Assembly: GCA_028279885.1 (NCBI GenBank) | Contig: JANQMX010000058.1 | Coordinates: 248,001 to 312,000 of the forward strand | DNA length: 64,000 nt | Reading direction: 5' to 3' | Source of the DNA: Rhodovibrionaceae bacterium | GTDB taxonomy: Bacteria > Pseudomonadota > Alphaproteobacteria > Kiloniellales > DSM-21159 | Shown: one piece after another, positions 18,995-30,742 of the stretch | Position numbering within the stretch: position 1 is the first letter of the stretch | Layout of the letters: each line of letters begins with the position of its first letter | Translations under genes and position numbers: made by a program | Notes under the pieces: model-generated | Databases searched by the model: none | What the model was told of the DNA's origin: nothing | Seen by the model: the letters and a program-made list of their open reading frames with translations, nothing else

Positions 18995-20503
18995 TCACCC
19001 CTCCCGCGCGGCGTAGCGGACCGCTTCCTCGGCGGCGCGGATGAGGGCGCGGGCCTTGTTGCGGGTTTCCTGATACTCGGCCTCCGGCTCGCTGTCGGCG
19101 ACGATGCCGGCGCCGGCCTGCACCATCATCTGCCCGTCCTTCACGATGGCGGTTCTCAGCGCGATGCAGGTGTCCATGTCGCCGTCGCTGCCGAGGTAGC
19201 CCACCGCCCCGGCGTAGAGGCCGCGCCGGTCGGGCTCCAGCTCGTCGATGATCTCCATGGCGCGCACCTTGGGGGCGCCGGAGACGGTGCCGGTGGGAAA
19301 GCCGGCGCAGAGGGCGTCGACCGCGTCGTGGCCGTTCTCCAACTCGCCCTCGACCGTCGAGCTGATGTGCATGACGTGGCTGTAGTACTCGATGATCTCG
19401 CGGGCGGTCACCTTGACCGAGCCGACCTTGGCGACCCGGCCCACGTCGTTGCGGCCGAGATCGAGCAGCATGAGATGTTCGGCAAGCTCCTTGGGGTCGG
19501 CGAGCAGGTCGGCAGCCAGGGCCTGGTCCTCCTGCGCCGTGGCGCCGCGTTTGCGGGTGCCGGCCAGGGGTCGGATGGTGACCACGCCGTCGCGCAGCCT
19601 GACCAGGATCTCGGGCGAAGAGCCGACGGCGGCGAAGTCCCCGAAGTCCATGAAGAAGAGAAAGGGCGAGGGGTTGAGCCGGCGCAGCGAACGGTAGAGC
19701 GCGAAGGGCGGCAGGCTGAAGGGCACGGCGAAGCGCTGCGAGATCACCACCTGGAAGATGTCGCCGGCGTAGATGTACTCCTTCGCCGTCTCGACCATGG
19801 CCTTGAAGGCCTCGGGCGTCATGTTGGCGCTGGGCTGGGGCAGGGCGCCTCCGCCGATCGCGCTGTCGCGGCGATAGGGGAGCGAGCGGTTGAAGTCGGC
19901 CACGACCTCCGCCAGGCGTTCGCGCGCCAGATCGAAGGCGGCCTGGGCCGTAAGGCCGCTGTCCGGCCAGACCGGCGTGATGACGGTGACCTGGTCCTCC
20001 ACCCGGTCGAAGACGGCGGTGACGGTCGGCCGCACCATGATGGCGTCGGGCAGGCCGAAGAGGTCCGGATTGTCGTCCGGGATCGCCTCGAACTGCCGCA
20101 CCATGTCATAGCCGAAATAGCCGATCAGCCCGGAAGCCATGGGCGGCAGCGACTTCGGCAGGGTCAGGCGCGAGGCATGCCAGAGCGCCCTCAGGCTCTC
20201 CAGCGGCGGGGCCTCCTCAGCGACGAAGTCGTGGGGATTGAAGCGCGCTTGGCGGTTGATCTCGGCCTTCTGGCCGCGGCAGCGCCAGATCACGTCGGGC
20301 TTCATGGTGATGAAGGAGTAGCGGCCGATGGTGGCGCCGCCCTCCACCGATTCGAACAGGAAGGAGTAGGGCAGGCCCTCGGCCAGCTTCAGGAAGGCGG
20401 AGACGGGAGTCTCCAGGTCGGCCACCAGCGAGGTCCAGACGACCTGCGCCTCGCCATGATCGAAGCGCCGCTGAAACTCGGCGAGCTCGGGTTCCACCAT
20501 CAT
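18995..20503 (-). CDS. trpE: Anthranilate synthase component I
   Basis: Makes anthranilate from chorismate with TrpG. The N-terminal domain carries FLFESVEGGATIGRYSF, the region of the tryptophan feedback site. The C-terminal chorismate-binding domain carries YAGDIFQVVISQRF, RPLAGTRKRG, DLGRNDVGRV and PTGTVSGAPKVRAMEIIDELE. Length is 502 residues. The start (ATG 20503, or the next codon) lies 8 bp after the ppiD stop, so trpE probably depends on ppiD transcription. It is cut off from trpG by the opposite-strand deacetylase and the palindromic repeat. No attenuator can fit in front of it. Confidence 0.95.
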   Translation of the reverse strand: MMVEPELAEFQRRFDHGEAQVVWTSLVADLETPVSAFLKLAEGLPYSFLFESVEGGATIGRYSFITMKPDVIWRCRGQKAEINRQARFNPHDFVAEEAPPLESLRALWHASRLTLPKSLPPMASGLIGYFGYDMVRQFEAIPDDNPDLFGLPDAIMVRPTVTAVFDRVEDQVTVITPVWPDSGLTAQAAFDLARERLAEVVADFNRSLPYRRDSAIGGGALPQPSANMTPEAFKAMVETAKEYIYAGDIFQVVISQRFAVPFSLPPFALYRSLRRLNPSPFLFFMDFGDFAAVGSSPEILVRLRDGVVTIRPLAGTRKRGATAQEDQALAADLLADPKELAEHLMLLDLGRNDVGRVAKVGSVKVTAREIIEYYSHVMHISSTVEGELENGHDAVDALCAGFPTGTVSGAPKVRAMEIIDELEPDRRGLYAGAVGYLGSDGDMDTCIALRTAIVKDGQMMVQAGAGIVADSEPEAEYQETRNKARALIRAAEEAVRYAAREG

Positions 20504-20511
20504 GGCTCGGC

Positions 20512-22407
20512 CTAGTAGCTGGTGATGATGCTGTCGATCGCCACCTGGTTGGTGCTGACGCCATAGCGGCTCTGCAGGTCGGCGAGGTAGAGCGACATCA
20601 GCTCGTTGGCGCGTTCCCGGCGCAGGCGCTGCTGAACGTCCTGGTAGCGCTCGCCATCCGCATCCGGCGTTGCCGCGATAACGCTGTCTAGCACGCCGAC
20701 CGCAGCCCCGCGCTCGCCCTCGACGATGAAGGGCTCGTCGCCTTCGGTGCCGAAAAGCACCGGTGCAAAATCTTGTGAGGGGGTCGAGATCGGGTCGCGT
20801 TGGAAGCGGGTCATGGGGCTACTGGTCTGCACCGTCAGGCCTTCGTTCTCCGCCGCCTTGGTCAGGTCGGCGCCGAGCCGGACCTGCTCGGCCATGCGCT
20901 CGGCCCGTGCGAGCGCGTCCTGCCGCCGCTGATCGTCGATGTAAGCGGCCTCGACCTCGGTTCTGACATCGTTCAGGGGCCGGTTGGCCGGCGGGGTCAC
21001 GCCGTCGACGCGGAGGACGAAATAGCCCTCCTGCCCGTCCTCGACCAGAAAGCTTTCCTCACCCGGTTCGCCTTCGTCCACCATCTGCAGGAAGCTGTCG
21101 AGGGACGCCAAGCCGCCCGGCCGTTGGCCGCTGCGGTCGCGGCCCAACGCATCGAGGGCCGGGTAGCGGATGAGCTCCAGGGTGAGCTGCTCGGAGGCGC
21201 CTTCCAGCCCTTCGCCGCCAGCCAGGATGTCGTCGAGCTGGTTGGTCAGGGAGATCACGGCTTCGATCGCCCCCTCGCGGCGAACCAGTGTGCCAAGCTC
21301 CTCGCGCACGTCCTCCAGGCTCGGGTCGCGGCCTTCGGTGACGTCGACGACGTTCAGGACATGCCAACCGAAATCGCTGCGCACGGGCCCGCCCATCTCC
21401 CCTGGCTCCAGGGAGAAGGCCAGCTCCGCCAGCTCTGTGCCGAGGGTGTTGGACAGTGCGTCCTTGCTGAAACGGCCGATATTGATGGGAGCGCCGGCCT
21501 CCACGGCCTCGCCGAGCGCCGCCAGATCAGCCTGCCCTGCCATCGCCGCCTCGGCGGCCTCCGCCTTGTCCTCCGTCAGCAGCACGATCTGCTCGATCTC
21601 GCGCTCTTCCGGCTCGATCAGGCTCTCGCGGCGCACCTCGTACTCTTCGGCGAGCTGGGCGTCGGAGATGGCGATTTCCTCCAGGAAGTCATCCGGTCGG
21701 ATCCAAAGGGCCGTGACACTGCGATACTCGGGTGAGCGGAAGCGGTCGGCGACCTGCTCGTAAAAGGCTTCCAGCGCGACCTGGTCCGGTGCCTCGATCG
21801 AGTCGGCCGGCGGCAGCGGCACCTCGACGAAGCGGGCCGTACGGCGCTGCTCCTGATAGGCATAGAGCATACGGGCCAACTGGTCCGGGACCGACGCGCC
21901 GCTCGCCAAGGCCTGCGAGATGCGGGCTTGCACGGCTTCGCGGCGAAGCTCCCGGGCAAGGCCGGCTTCCGTCAAGTCGTTGGCGCGCAAGTACTGCTCG
22001 AAGTTGAAGCGGTCGAACTGCCCGAGCGAGTCGCGGAAGGCGTCCTGGGCGAAGATGATCCGGCGGATCTGATCGTCGGTCACCGTCAGGCCGAGGTCTT
22101 GCGCCTGCTGATCTAAAAGCCCGCGGGTCACGAGCTGACCGAGCACTATCTCCGGTAGGCCCAGGTCGCGCAGCATCTCGGAAGACAGGCTGCCGCCGAG
22201 ATTCTGCTGCAGCTGGCTGTACTGGCGGCCGAAGCTGCGACGGAACTCGATCTCGGTGATCTCCTGGTCGCCGACTTCGGCGACCACATTACCGTGCTGG
22301 CCCGGACGGAAGGTGTCGCCGATGCCCCAGACGGCAAAGCTGAGGATGAGCAAGGCGAAGAGTATGCCGACGAAGGTCTTGACGATGATTCCACGAAACT
22401 TGTGCAT
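20512..22407 (-). CDS. ppiD: PpiD-like periplasmic folding factor (SurA-N and parvulin domains)
   Basis: Membrane-anchored chaperone and peptidyl-prolyl isomerase helping exported proteins fold. A short cytoplasmic N-terminus (MHKFRGIIVKT) is followed by one membrane helix (FVGILFALLILSFAVWGIGD). Then comes the SurA-N-like region and a parvulin-type domain around residues 270-370, with APINIGRFSKD and FGWHVLNVVDVTEG. Length is 631 residues. I chose ATG 22407, eight bases after AAGG; the frame runs further upstream but lacks homology. The isomerase motif looks weak, as often in PpiD. trpE follows after 8 bp, an arrangement seen in other alphaproteobacteria. Confidence 0.88.
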   Translation of the reverse strand: MHKFRGIIVKTFVGILFALLILSFAVWGIGDTFRPGQHGNVVAEVGDQEITEIEFRRSFGRQYSQLQQNLGGSLSSEMLRDLGLPEIVLGQLVTRGLLDQQAQDLGLTVTDDQIRRIIFAQDAFRDSLGQFDRFNFEQYLRANDLTEAGLARELRREAVQARISQALASGASVPDQLARMLYAYQEQRRTARFVEVPLPPADSIEAPDQVALEAFYEQVADRFRSPEYRSVTALWIRPDDFLEEIAISDAQLAEEYEVRRESLIEPEEREIEQIVLLTEDKAEAAEAAMAGQADLAALGEAVEAGAPINIGRFSKDALSNTLGTELAELAFSLEPGEMGGPVRSDFGWHVLNVVDVTEGRDPSLEDVREELGTLVRREGAIEAVISLTNQLDDILAGGEGLEGASEQLTLELIRYPALDALGRDRSGQRPGGLASLDSFLQMVDEGEPGEESFLVEDGQEGYFVLRVDGVTPPANRPLNDVRTEVEAAYIDDQRRQDALARAERMAEQVRLGADLTKAAENEGLTVQTSSPMTRFQRDPISTPSQDFAPVLFGTEGDEPFIVEGERGAAVGVLDSVIAATPDADGERYQDVQQRLRRERANELMSLYLADLQSRYGVSTNQVAIDSIITSY

Positions 22408-22592
22408 CCTGCTCGCCTTGTTGACTTGCGATTCACTGCCGAGAAAGCGCCGGCATCTTAGGAGGCAGGCCATGGGCGGGCAACCGCCCGCAACCTGATG
22501 GCCAGCCTCACTCGTCTATGCTAGCAAAGCCCTCGTCGCTGTGCGGAATTGCACGCGTTTCCGGGGCAGTTTCAAGGCAGAGAGAGGGCACC

Positions 22593-23345
22593 GTGCGCAA
22601 ATTAATTGTCGGTAACTGGAAAATGAATGGCCTGCGGCAGTCTGCGGACGCGCTGGTGCGCGGCATTCTCGATGGGCTGCCGGTGGGGGCCGACGTCGGC
22701 GTTGCGCTCTGTCCGCCGGCCACCTTGCTGGCCTCCGTCGCCGACATGGTCCGGGAGAGCCCTGTCGAGGTGGGTGGGCAGGATTGTCACCCCGAGGCAT
22801 CGGGTGCCCACACGGGCGATATCGCCGCGCCGATGCTTGCCGATGCCGGGGCGCGATACGTCATTGTCGGGCATTCCGAGCGGCGCAGCGACCATGGTGA
22901 AAGCGACGCGCTGGTCCGTGCCAAGGCGGAGGCGGCCTTGGCGAGCGGGCTGCGGCCAATCGTCTGTATCGGTGAGACGGCAGAGCAGCGCCGGGCCGGC
23001 GAGGCCCTGGCGGTGATCAAGCACCAGCTTGCCGGCTCGCTGCCGGCCTTCGCGCAGGCCGATGCGCTGGTGGTTGCCTACGAGCCGGTCTGGGCGATCG
23101 GCACCGGCGACACGGCAACCCCGGCCGACGTGGAAGAGGTTCACGCCCTCATCCGCACGGCTTTGCGCAGTGCTGCGGGCGATGCCGGCAGCCAAGTGCC
23201 CATTCTCTATGGCGGTTCGGTGAAGCCCGCCAACGCCGGCGAGCTTCTGGGCACGGCCGAGGTCGACGGCGCGCTGGTCGGCGGGGCCAGCTTGAAGGCC
23301 GAGGACTTTCTCGGCATTATCACGGCCGCCGCCGCGCTCAACTGA
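22593..23345 (+). CDS. tpiA: Triosephosphate isomerase
   Basis: Interconverts dihydroxyacetone phosphate and glyceraldehyde 3-phosphate. The N-terminus [12 protein letters not shown] holds the active-site Asn and Lys. The catalytic histidine is in VIVGHSERR, the catalytic glutamate in [12 protein letters not shown], and the phosphate loop in [11 protein letters not shown] chose GTG 22593, preceded by GAGAGGG at good spacing and giving 250 residues, the family length; an ATG at 22518 would add 25 unrelated residues. It is divergent from ppiD and followed by secG, the common alphaproteobacterial order. Confidence 0.95.
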   Translation: MRKLIVGNWKMNGLRQSADALVRGILDGLPVGADVGVALCPPATLLASVADMVRESPVEVGGQDCHPEASGAHTGDIAAPMLADAGARYVIVGHSERRSDHGESDALVRAKAEAALASGLRPIVCIGETAEQRRAGEALAVIKHQLAGSLPAFAQADALVVAYEPVWAIGTGDTATPADVEEVHALIRTALRSAAGDAGSQVPILYGGSVKPANAGELLGTAEVDGALVGGASLKAEDFLGIITAAAALN

Positions 23346-23489
23346 CGCTCGGCCCAAGTCTCGGCTTAGGTCTCGGCACAGTTGGGTCAATTCGCTGGCA
23401 ATTGCCGCCCGGCCCTATTATATCGCGCCCATAGGCGCGGGCTGGGCTCTTTGCGCCCGTGCTTCATCCAGAGATAGATTGCTGCCGCC

Positions 23490-23831
23490 ATGCTTACGGT
23501 TCTTCTTGTCGTTCACGTCTTGATTGCCTTGGCCTTGATTGTCGTGGTCCTGCTGCAGCGCAGCGAGGGCGGCGGCCTCGGCATTGGTGGTGGGGGCGGC
23601 GGAGGCGGCGGCATGGCCGGCTTCATGACCGGTAGAGGCACGGCCAATCTCCTGACCCGCACCACAGCGATCCTGGCGGCCTGCTTCATGGCCTCCAGCA
23701 TCACCCTGACGATTCTCTCGCAGGGCGATCGGGCGCCCTCGCTGCTGGACGACCCCAATCTCGACCTGACCTTGCCGCCGCCCGCGAGCGAAAGCGGCAC
23801 GTCCGGCGAGCCGACCGTCCCGACCAACTAG
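23490..23831 (+). CDS. secG: Preprotein translocase subunit SecG
   Basis: Small accessory subunit of the SecYEG channel that speeds protein export. Two membrane helices (residues 2-22 and about 55-75) flank a glycine-rich cytoplasmic loop, LQRSEGGGLGIGGGGGGGGG, with the conserved LLQRSEGG start. The 113-residue length and the acidic, proline-rich tail are normal for the class. It lies between tpiA and pyrG. A small hairpin CGCGCC/GGCGCG (23424-23439), preceded by CTATTATAT, lies about 50 bp upstream and may mark its promoter. Confidence 0.93.
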   Translation: MLTVLLVVHVLIALALIVVVLLQRSEGGGLGIGGGGGGGGGMAGFMTGRGTANLLTRTTAILAACFMASSITLTILSQGDRAPSLLDDPNLDLTLPPPASESGTSGEPTVPTN

Positions 23832-23992
23832 GTCTTCCATACTTCCTGACTCGCGTGCGGCGCCGAGTCGCGCCGTCCTGGCCTGCTATTGGGGCTGTCG
23901 TGGTCTCTGAAGGCCGTTTGGCATCAATAGCTTAAAAGGGATGGCGGACATCGCGAAAGTCCGCTTGCAGCAACCGCCGACAAGACCGATAA

Positions 23993-25627
<1,635 letters not shown>

Positions 25628-25648
25628 TTTTAGGTTAGGAGCGTTACC

Positions 25649-26509
25649 GTGGAGACTCGTACCGTCACGATCGGCGACTTGGCTGTGGCCAACGACCGAC
25701 CGCTGGCCATCATCGCCGGGCCTTGCGCCCTGGAGAGCCGCGAGCATGCGCTGGAAATGAGCGCCGCGCTCAAGGAACTGACCGACAGTCTCGGCATCGG
25801 GCTGATCTACAAGACCTCCTTTGACAAGGCGAACCGCACGAGCGTCAGCTCCAAGCGCGGCATCGGCCTGGATAAGGGCATGGAGATTCTGGCCGAGGTG
25901 CGGGAGGCGCGCGGCTGCCCGGTGCTTACCGACGTGCACGAGCCGCATCAGTGTGCGGCGGTGGCCGAAGCGGTCGACGTGCTGCAGATCCCGGCTTTCC
26001 TCTGCCGCCAGACCGATCTGCTGTTGGCCGCCGGCAACACCGGCAAGGCGGTCAACGTCAAGAAGGGGCAGTTCCTCGCCCCTTGGGACATGAAGAACGT
26101 CGTCGACAAGATCCGCAGTACCGGTAACGACAGCGTGCTGGTGACCGAGCGGGGCGCGTCCTTCGGCTACAACACCTTGGTGTCCGACATGCGCAGCCTG
26201 CCGATCATGGCGGCGCAGACCGGCTGCCCGGTGGTGTTCGATGCGACCCACTCGGTGCAGCAGCCGGGCGGGCAGGGCACGACCTCGGGCGGTCAGCGCG
26301 ACTTCGTGCCGGCGCTCGCCCGCGCGGCGGTCGCCATCGGCGTGGCACTGGTGTTCATCGAGACCCATCAGGACCCGGACAAGGCGCCGAGCGACGGACC
26401 CAACATGGTGCCGCTCCAGCGCATGCGGGATCTGCTCGAGACCCTGATGGCTCTGGACAGCCTGGCCAAGAGCAAGCCCTTCCACTTGCCAGAGGCGCCG
26501 ATCGCATGA
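25649..26509 (+). CDS. kdsA: 3-deoxy-8-phosphooctulonate synthase (KDO-8-phosphate synthase)
   Basis: Condenses phosphoenolpyruvate and arabinose 5-phosphate to KDO-8-phosphate for the lipopolysaccharide core. Conserved blocks are [76 protein letters not shown] and [15 protein letters not shown] 25649 is the start, with TAGGAG eight bases before it; length is 286 residues. The gene overlaps the next one by 4 bases (ATGA). Its presence argues that the cell still makes lipopolysaccharide, even though lpx genes are missing next to bamA/fabZ. Confidence 0.95.
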   Translation: METRTVTIGDLAVANDRPLAIIAGPCALESREHALEMSAALKELTDSLGIGLIYKTSFDKANRTSVSSKRGIGLDKGMEILAEVREARGCPVLTDVHEPHQCAAVAEAVDVLQIPAFLCRQTDLLLAAGNTGKAVNVKKGQFLAPWDMKNVVDKIRSTGNDSVLVTERGASFGYNTLVSDMRSLPIMAAQTGCPVVFDATHSVQQPGGQGTTSGGQRDFVPALARAAVAIGVALVFIETHQDPDKAPSDGPNMVPLQRMRDLLETLMALDSLAKSKPFHLPEAPIA

Positions 26510-27636
26510 GCCAGCCAGCTCAGCCAGCCCCCCAGCCAGCCCACCGCGCGCGCCGCGGCCAGCTCGTGCCGCGGGCCTTCACGCCCGGCGACAAGGCGCT
26601 CAACTTCCTGCTGTCCGACCTCAACGGCCAGGACCATGACCTCTATGCCGAGGTCGTCGGCGAGCCCATCGTGCTGATGGTGCTGAGGACGCTCTTTTCC
26701 GCCCAAGCGCGGGTTCTGCTGGCGGCGTTGGAGCGAGCTAAGCCGCAACTCGAGGAAAGTGGGGCGCAGGTCGTCCTGGTGGCCGGCGATACCCCGAGCA
26801 TCGCCGGCGGCGCAAAACTGCCGGAGGGCCTCGATCTGCTGCTGCTGTGCGACCCCGTCGGCCATGTGCTCAACTGGTATCTGGCGGCCGAAACGACGAC
26901 GGGGGACAACGAGCTCGACGAGGCGCCGCCTCTGCGCAGCTACCTGCTCGACCCCAATCAACGCGTCATCGCGGGCTGGGCGAACGAAGCCCCGGAGCAG
27001 CACGTTTCCGGAGCGCTGGACGCCATGGAGACCTGGCGCCTGAACAGCAATCGAGAGGCGGCTTTCGTCGCGCCGCCGGCGCTGGTGCTGCCGCGCATCT
27101 TCGAGCCCGAGCTCTGCGACCATCTGATCGGTCTTTGGCAGACCAGCCACCAGGAAGGATCGCTCTCCACCGGCCGGGAGCACCTCTATGCGCCCAACAA
27201 GAAGCGCAACCTCGAGCATCTGATCGAGGACGAGGAGACGATCAACCGGATCCGCAAGACCTTGGGCCGCCGTGTGCTGCCGGAGATCAACAAGGTCTTC
27301 AACTACAGCGACCGCCTGGTGATGGAGGGCTTCATCGTGCTCTGCTACCAGGTCGAGCGCGGCGACTTCTTCGATCTGCACCGAGACCGCTATACGCCGC
27401 AGCAGCCGCGGCGCTTTGCCCTGTCCCTCAACCTCAACGACGGCTTCGAGGGGGGCGAGCTCTGCTTCCCCGAGTATGCCGGGGCCAAGCTGAAGCCGCC
27501 GCGTGGTGGGGGCTGCATCTTCTCCTGCTCGTTGCTGCACAAGGCGCTGCCGGTCAGCCGGGGCGAACGCTTCGTCATGACGACCTTCTTCAACGAGCCG
27601 GAGGCCTATGGCGCCGAGCAGGCCAACTTCCGCTGA
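26506..27636 (+). CDS. Redoxin-like domain fused to a prolyl-4-hydroxylase-type 2OG-Fe(II) oxygenase
   Basis: A 376-residue two-domain protein. Residues about 22-175 read as a peroxiredoxin-like thioredoxin fold ([46 protein letters not shown]), but the place of the peroxidatic cysteine is RTLFSAQA, with no cysteine. Residues about 190-365 form a 2-oxoglutarate/iron oxygenase with ligands H292 and D294 (DLHRDRY), H345 (LLHKALPV) and R355 for 2-oxoglutarate (RGERFVM), resembling prolyl 4-hydroxylases. The start overlaps the kdsA stop by four bases, so the two are coupled; eno follows after 126 bp. The substrate is unknown. It may hydroxylate a protein, with the dead redoxin part as a binding module. 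Confidence 0.82.
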   Translation: MSQPAQPAPQPAHRARRGQLVPRAFTPGDKALNFLLSDLNGQDHDLYAEVVGEPIVLMVLRTLFSAQARVLLAALERAKPQLEESGAQVVLVAGDTPSIAGGAKLPEGLDLLLLCDPVGHVLNWYLAAETTTGDNELDEAPPLRSYLLDPNQRVIAGWANEAPEQHVSGALDAMETWRLNSNREAAFVAPPALVLPRIFEPELCDHLIGLWQTSHQEGSLSTGREHLYAPNKKRNLEHLIEDEETINRIRKTLGRRVLPEINKVFNYSDRLVMEGFIVLCYQVERGDFFDLHRDRYTPQQPRRFALSLNLNDGFEGGELCFPEYAGAKLKPPRGGGCIFSCSLLHKALPVSRGERFVMTTFFNEPEAYGAEQANFR

Positions 27637-29025
<1,389 letters not shown>

Positions 29026-29148
29026 CGACCCGGCCGCATTGCCTCTTCGGCTGCCAAAGTGAGTCCCACGGGCCACAGGTCGCGGCGATTTGAGAATCTT
29101 ATTGAATTCCTGTTTGACGCGGAGTCGCGCCAGTGATTCCATGGCGCC

Positions 29149-29481
29149 ATGACGCTTCGGGATATCAAGCGCCGCCTCGCGACTCTGCTGCCGCACCTCC
29201 TTTTCGCGGCGATTTTCAGCTATTTCGCCTATCACGTGGTGCACGGCGACCGGGGCTTGCTGCAGGCCAACCTGCTGCAGCGGGAGCTGGACGAGCGCAG
29301 CATAGAGCTGGCCGAAGTCAGCACCGAGCGCCAAGAGCTCGATGCCAGGGTTCGGGGCCTGCGCCGGGGCAGCCTGGATCTCGATCTCTTGGAGGAGCAG
29401 TCGCGCCGTGTTCTCGGCTATGGGGCCGAGAACGACGCGATGATTTTCCTGCCCGAGAAACCTCTTGTTTGGCGAAATTAA
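29149..29481 (+). CDS. ftsB: FtsB/DivIC-type septum formation initiator
   Basis: Small bitopic division protein that joins FtsL and FtsQ at the septum. One membrane helix near the N-terminus (LLPHLLFAAIFSYFAYHVVHG) is followed by a coiled coil (about residues 40-75, LLQRELDERSIELAEVSTER) and the conserved LDLLEEQSRRVLGY block. Length is 110 residues. The position between eno and the pdh operon is the standard one for this class. Its stop codon lies inside a palindrome that may end the transcript. Confidence 0.88.
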   Translation: MTLRDIKRRLATLLPHLLFAAIFSYFAYHVVHGDRGLLQANLLQRELDERSIELAEVSTERQELDARVRGLRRGSLDLDLLEEQSRRVLGYGAENDAMIFLPEKPLVWRN

Positions 29482-29508
29482 CTGATCTTCAGTTAAAAAC
29501 GCTTTTTT
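29478..29508 (+). terminator. AT-rich hairpin with T-run at the end of ftsB
   Basis: TTAACTGA (29478-29485) and TCAGTTAA (29489-29496) form a perfect 8-bp stem with loop TCT; a run of six T follows at 29503-29508. The left arm contains the ftsB stop codon. The stem is AT-rich and the T-run starts 6 bases after it, so it is a modest terminator candidate for the eno-ftsB unit. It could also be an operator in front of pdhA. Confidence 0.45.
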
Positions 29509-29622
29509 CTCTATATTTCAAGAATCTATGACTTGACGCCAACAGTCCGTGAACCTTTTTCCTATTTCAGTGTATCACTGCGCTGTCCTATAGTTCCGAA
29601 AAAGCTATTGAGGGAGGAAGGC

Positions 29623-30681
29623 ATGGCCACACGCCGGGCAACAACCAAGGCAGGCAAGACGCCGTCACGGCGCAGTGGCAGCAAAAAAGCCTCCGCCAGC
29701 AAGATCAGCAAAGCCGAGCTTCTCGAACTCTATCGGGAGATGCTGCTCATCCGCCGCTTCGAGGAGAAGGCCGGCCAGATGTACGGCATGGGCCTGATCG
29801 GCGGCTTCTGCCATCTCTACATCGGTCAGGAAGCCGTGGTTGTGGGCATGCAGGCCTGCATCGACGAGGGCGACACGGTCGTCACCTCCTACCGCGATCA
29901 CGGGCACATGCTGGCCTGCGGGATGGACCCCAAGGGCGTGATGGCCGAGTTGACCGGTCGACGCACCGGCTACTCGAAGGGCAAGGGCGGCTCGATGCAC
30001 ATGTTCAGCCGCGAGAAGAACTTCTTCGGCGGCCACGGCATCGTCGGCGCCCAGGTGCCGATCGGCACGGGCATCAGCTTTGCCCACAAATACCTGGATG
30101 AGAAGGCGGTCTGCCTGACCTACATGGGCGAGGGCGCGGTCAACCAGGGCCAGGTCTACGAGTCCTTCAACATGTCGGCGCTGTGGCAGCTGCCGGTGAT
30201 CTACATCATCGAGAACAACCGCTACGGCATGGGCACTTCGGTCGAACGGGCCGCGGCCAAGGCGACCGAGCTCTACAACCGCGGGCAGGCCTACGGCATT
30301 CCCGGTGCGCAGGTCGACGGCATGGACGTGCTGGCGGTGAAGGAGGCGGGCCAGAAGGTGGTCGCCGACGCGAAGGCCGGCAAAGGCCCCTATATCCTGG
30401 AGATGCAGACCTACCGCTACCGCGGCCACTCCATGTCCGACCCGGCCAAGTACCGCACCCGGGACGAGGTGCAGAAGATGCGCAGCGAGCAGGACCCGAT
30501 CGAGCGCCTGCGCTATTCCCTGCTGGAGGACGGCCACATCGACGAGGCCGGGCTGAAGGACATCGACAAGGACGTCAAGGCGATCGTCTCGGAGGCTGCC
30601 GAGTTCGCCCAGAACAGCCCGGAACCGGATCCCTCCGAGCTTTGGACCGACGTCTACGTCGAAGCCCAGGCAGCTCAGTAG
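29623..30681 (+). CDS. pdhA: Pyruvate dehydrogenase E1 component, alpha subunit
   Basis: Thiamine diphosphate enzyme that decarboxylates pyruvate, working as an alpha2beta2 tetramer with PdhB. Motifs are YIGQEAVVVGMQA, TSYRDHGHMLACGMD, GKGGSMHMF and the thiamine diphosphate stretch GEGAVNQGQVYESFNMSALW with IENNRYGMGTS; the phosphorylation-loop-like YRYRGHSMSDPAKYR follows. I chose ATG 29623 behind GGGAGGAAGG, giving 352 residues; the open frame upstream is not coding. A basic Ser/Lys-rich tail of about 30 residues precedes the catalytic domain. First gene of pdhA-pdhB-pdhC-VOC-lpd-lipA-ratA. Confidence 0.97.
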   Translation: MATRRATTKAGKTPSRRSGSKKASASKISKAELLELYREMLLIRRFEEKAGQMYGMGLIGGFCHLYIGQEAVVVGMQACIDEGDTVVTSYRDHGHMLACGMDPKGVMAELTGRRTGYSKGKGGSMHMFSREKNFFGGHGIVGAQVPIGTGISFAHKYLDEKAVCLTYMGEGAVNQGQVYESFNMSALWQLPVIYIIENNRYGMGTSVERAAAKATELYNRGQAYGIPGAQVDGMDVLAVKEAGQKVVADAKAGKGPYILEMQTYRYRGHSMSDPAKYRTRDEVQKMRSEQDPIERLRYSLLEDGHIDEAGLKDIDKDVKAIVSEAAEFAQNSPEPDPSELWTDVYVEAQAAQ

Positions 30682-30742
30682 AGACCAAGCGGCGGCCGCT
30701 TCGCGCCGCGCTCAAGACAAAAAGGTATAGGGGAAGCGCACC

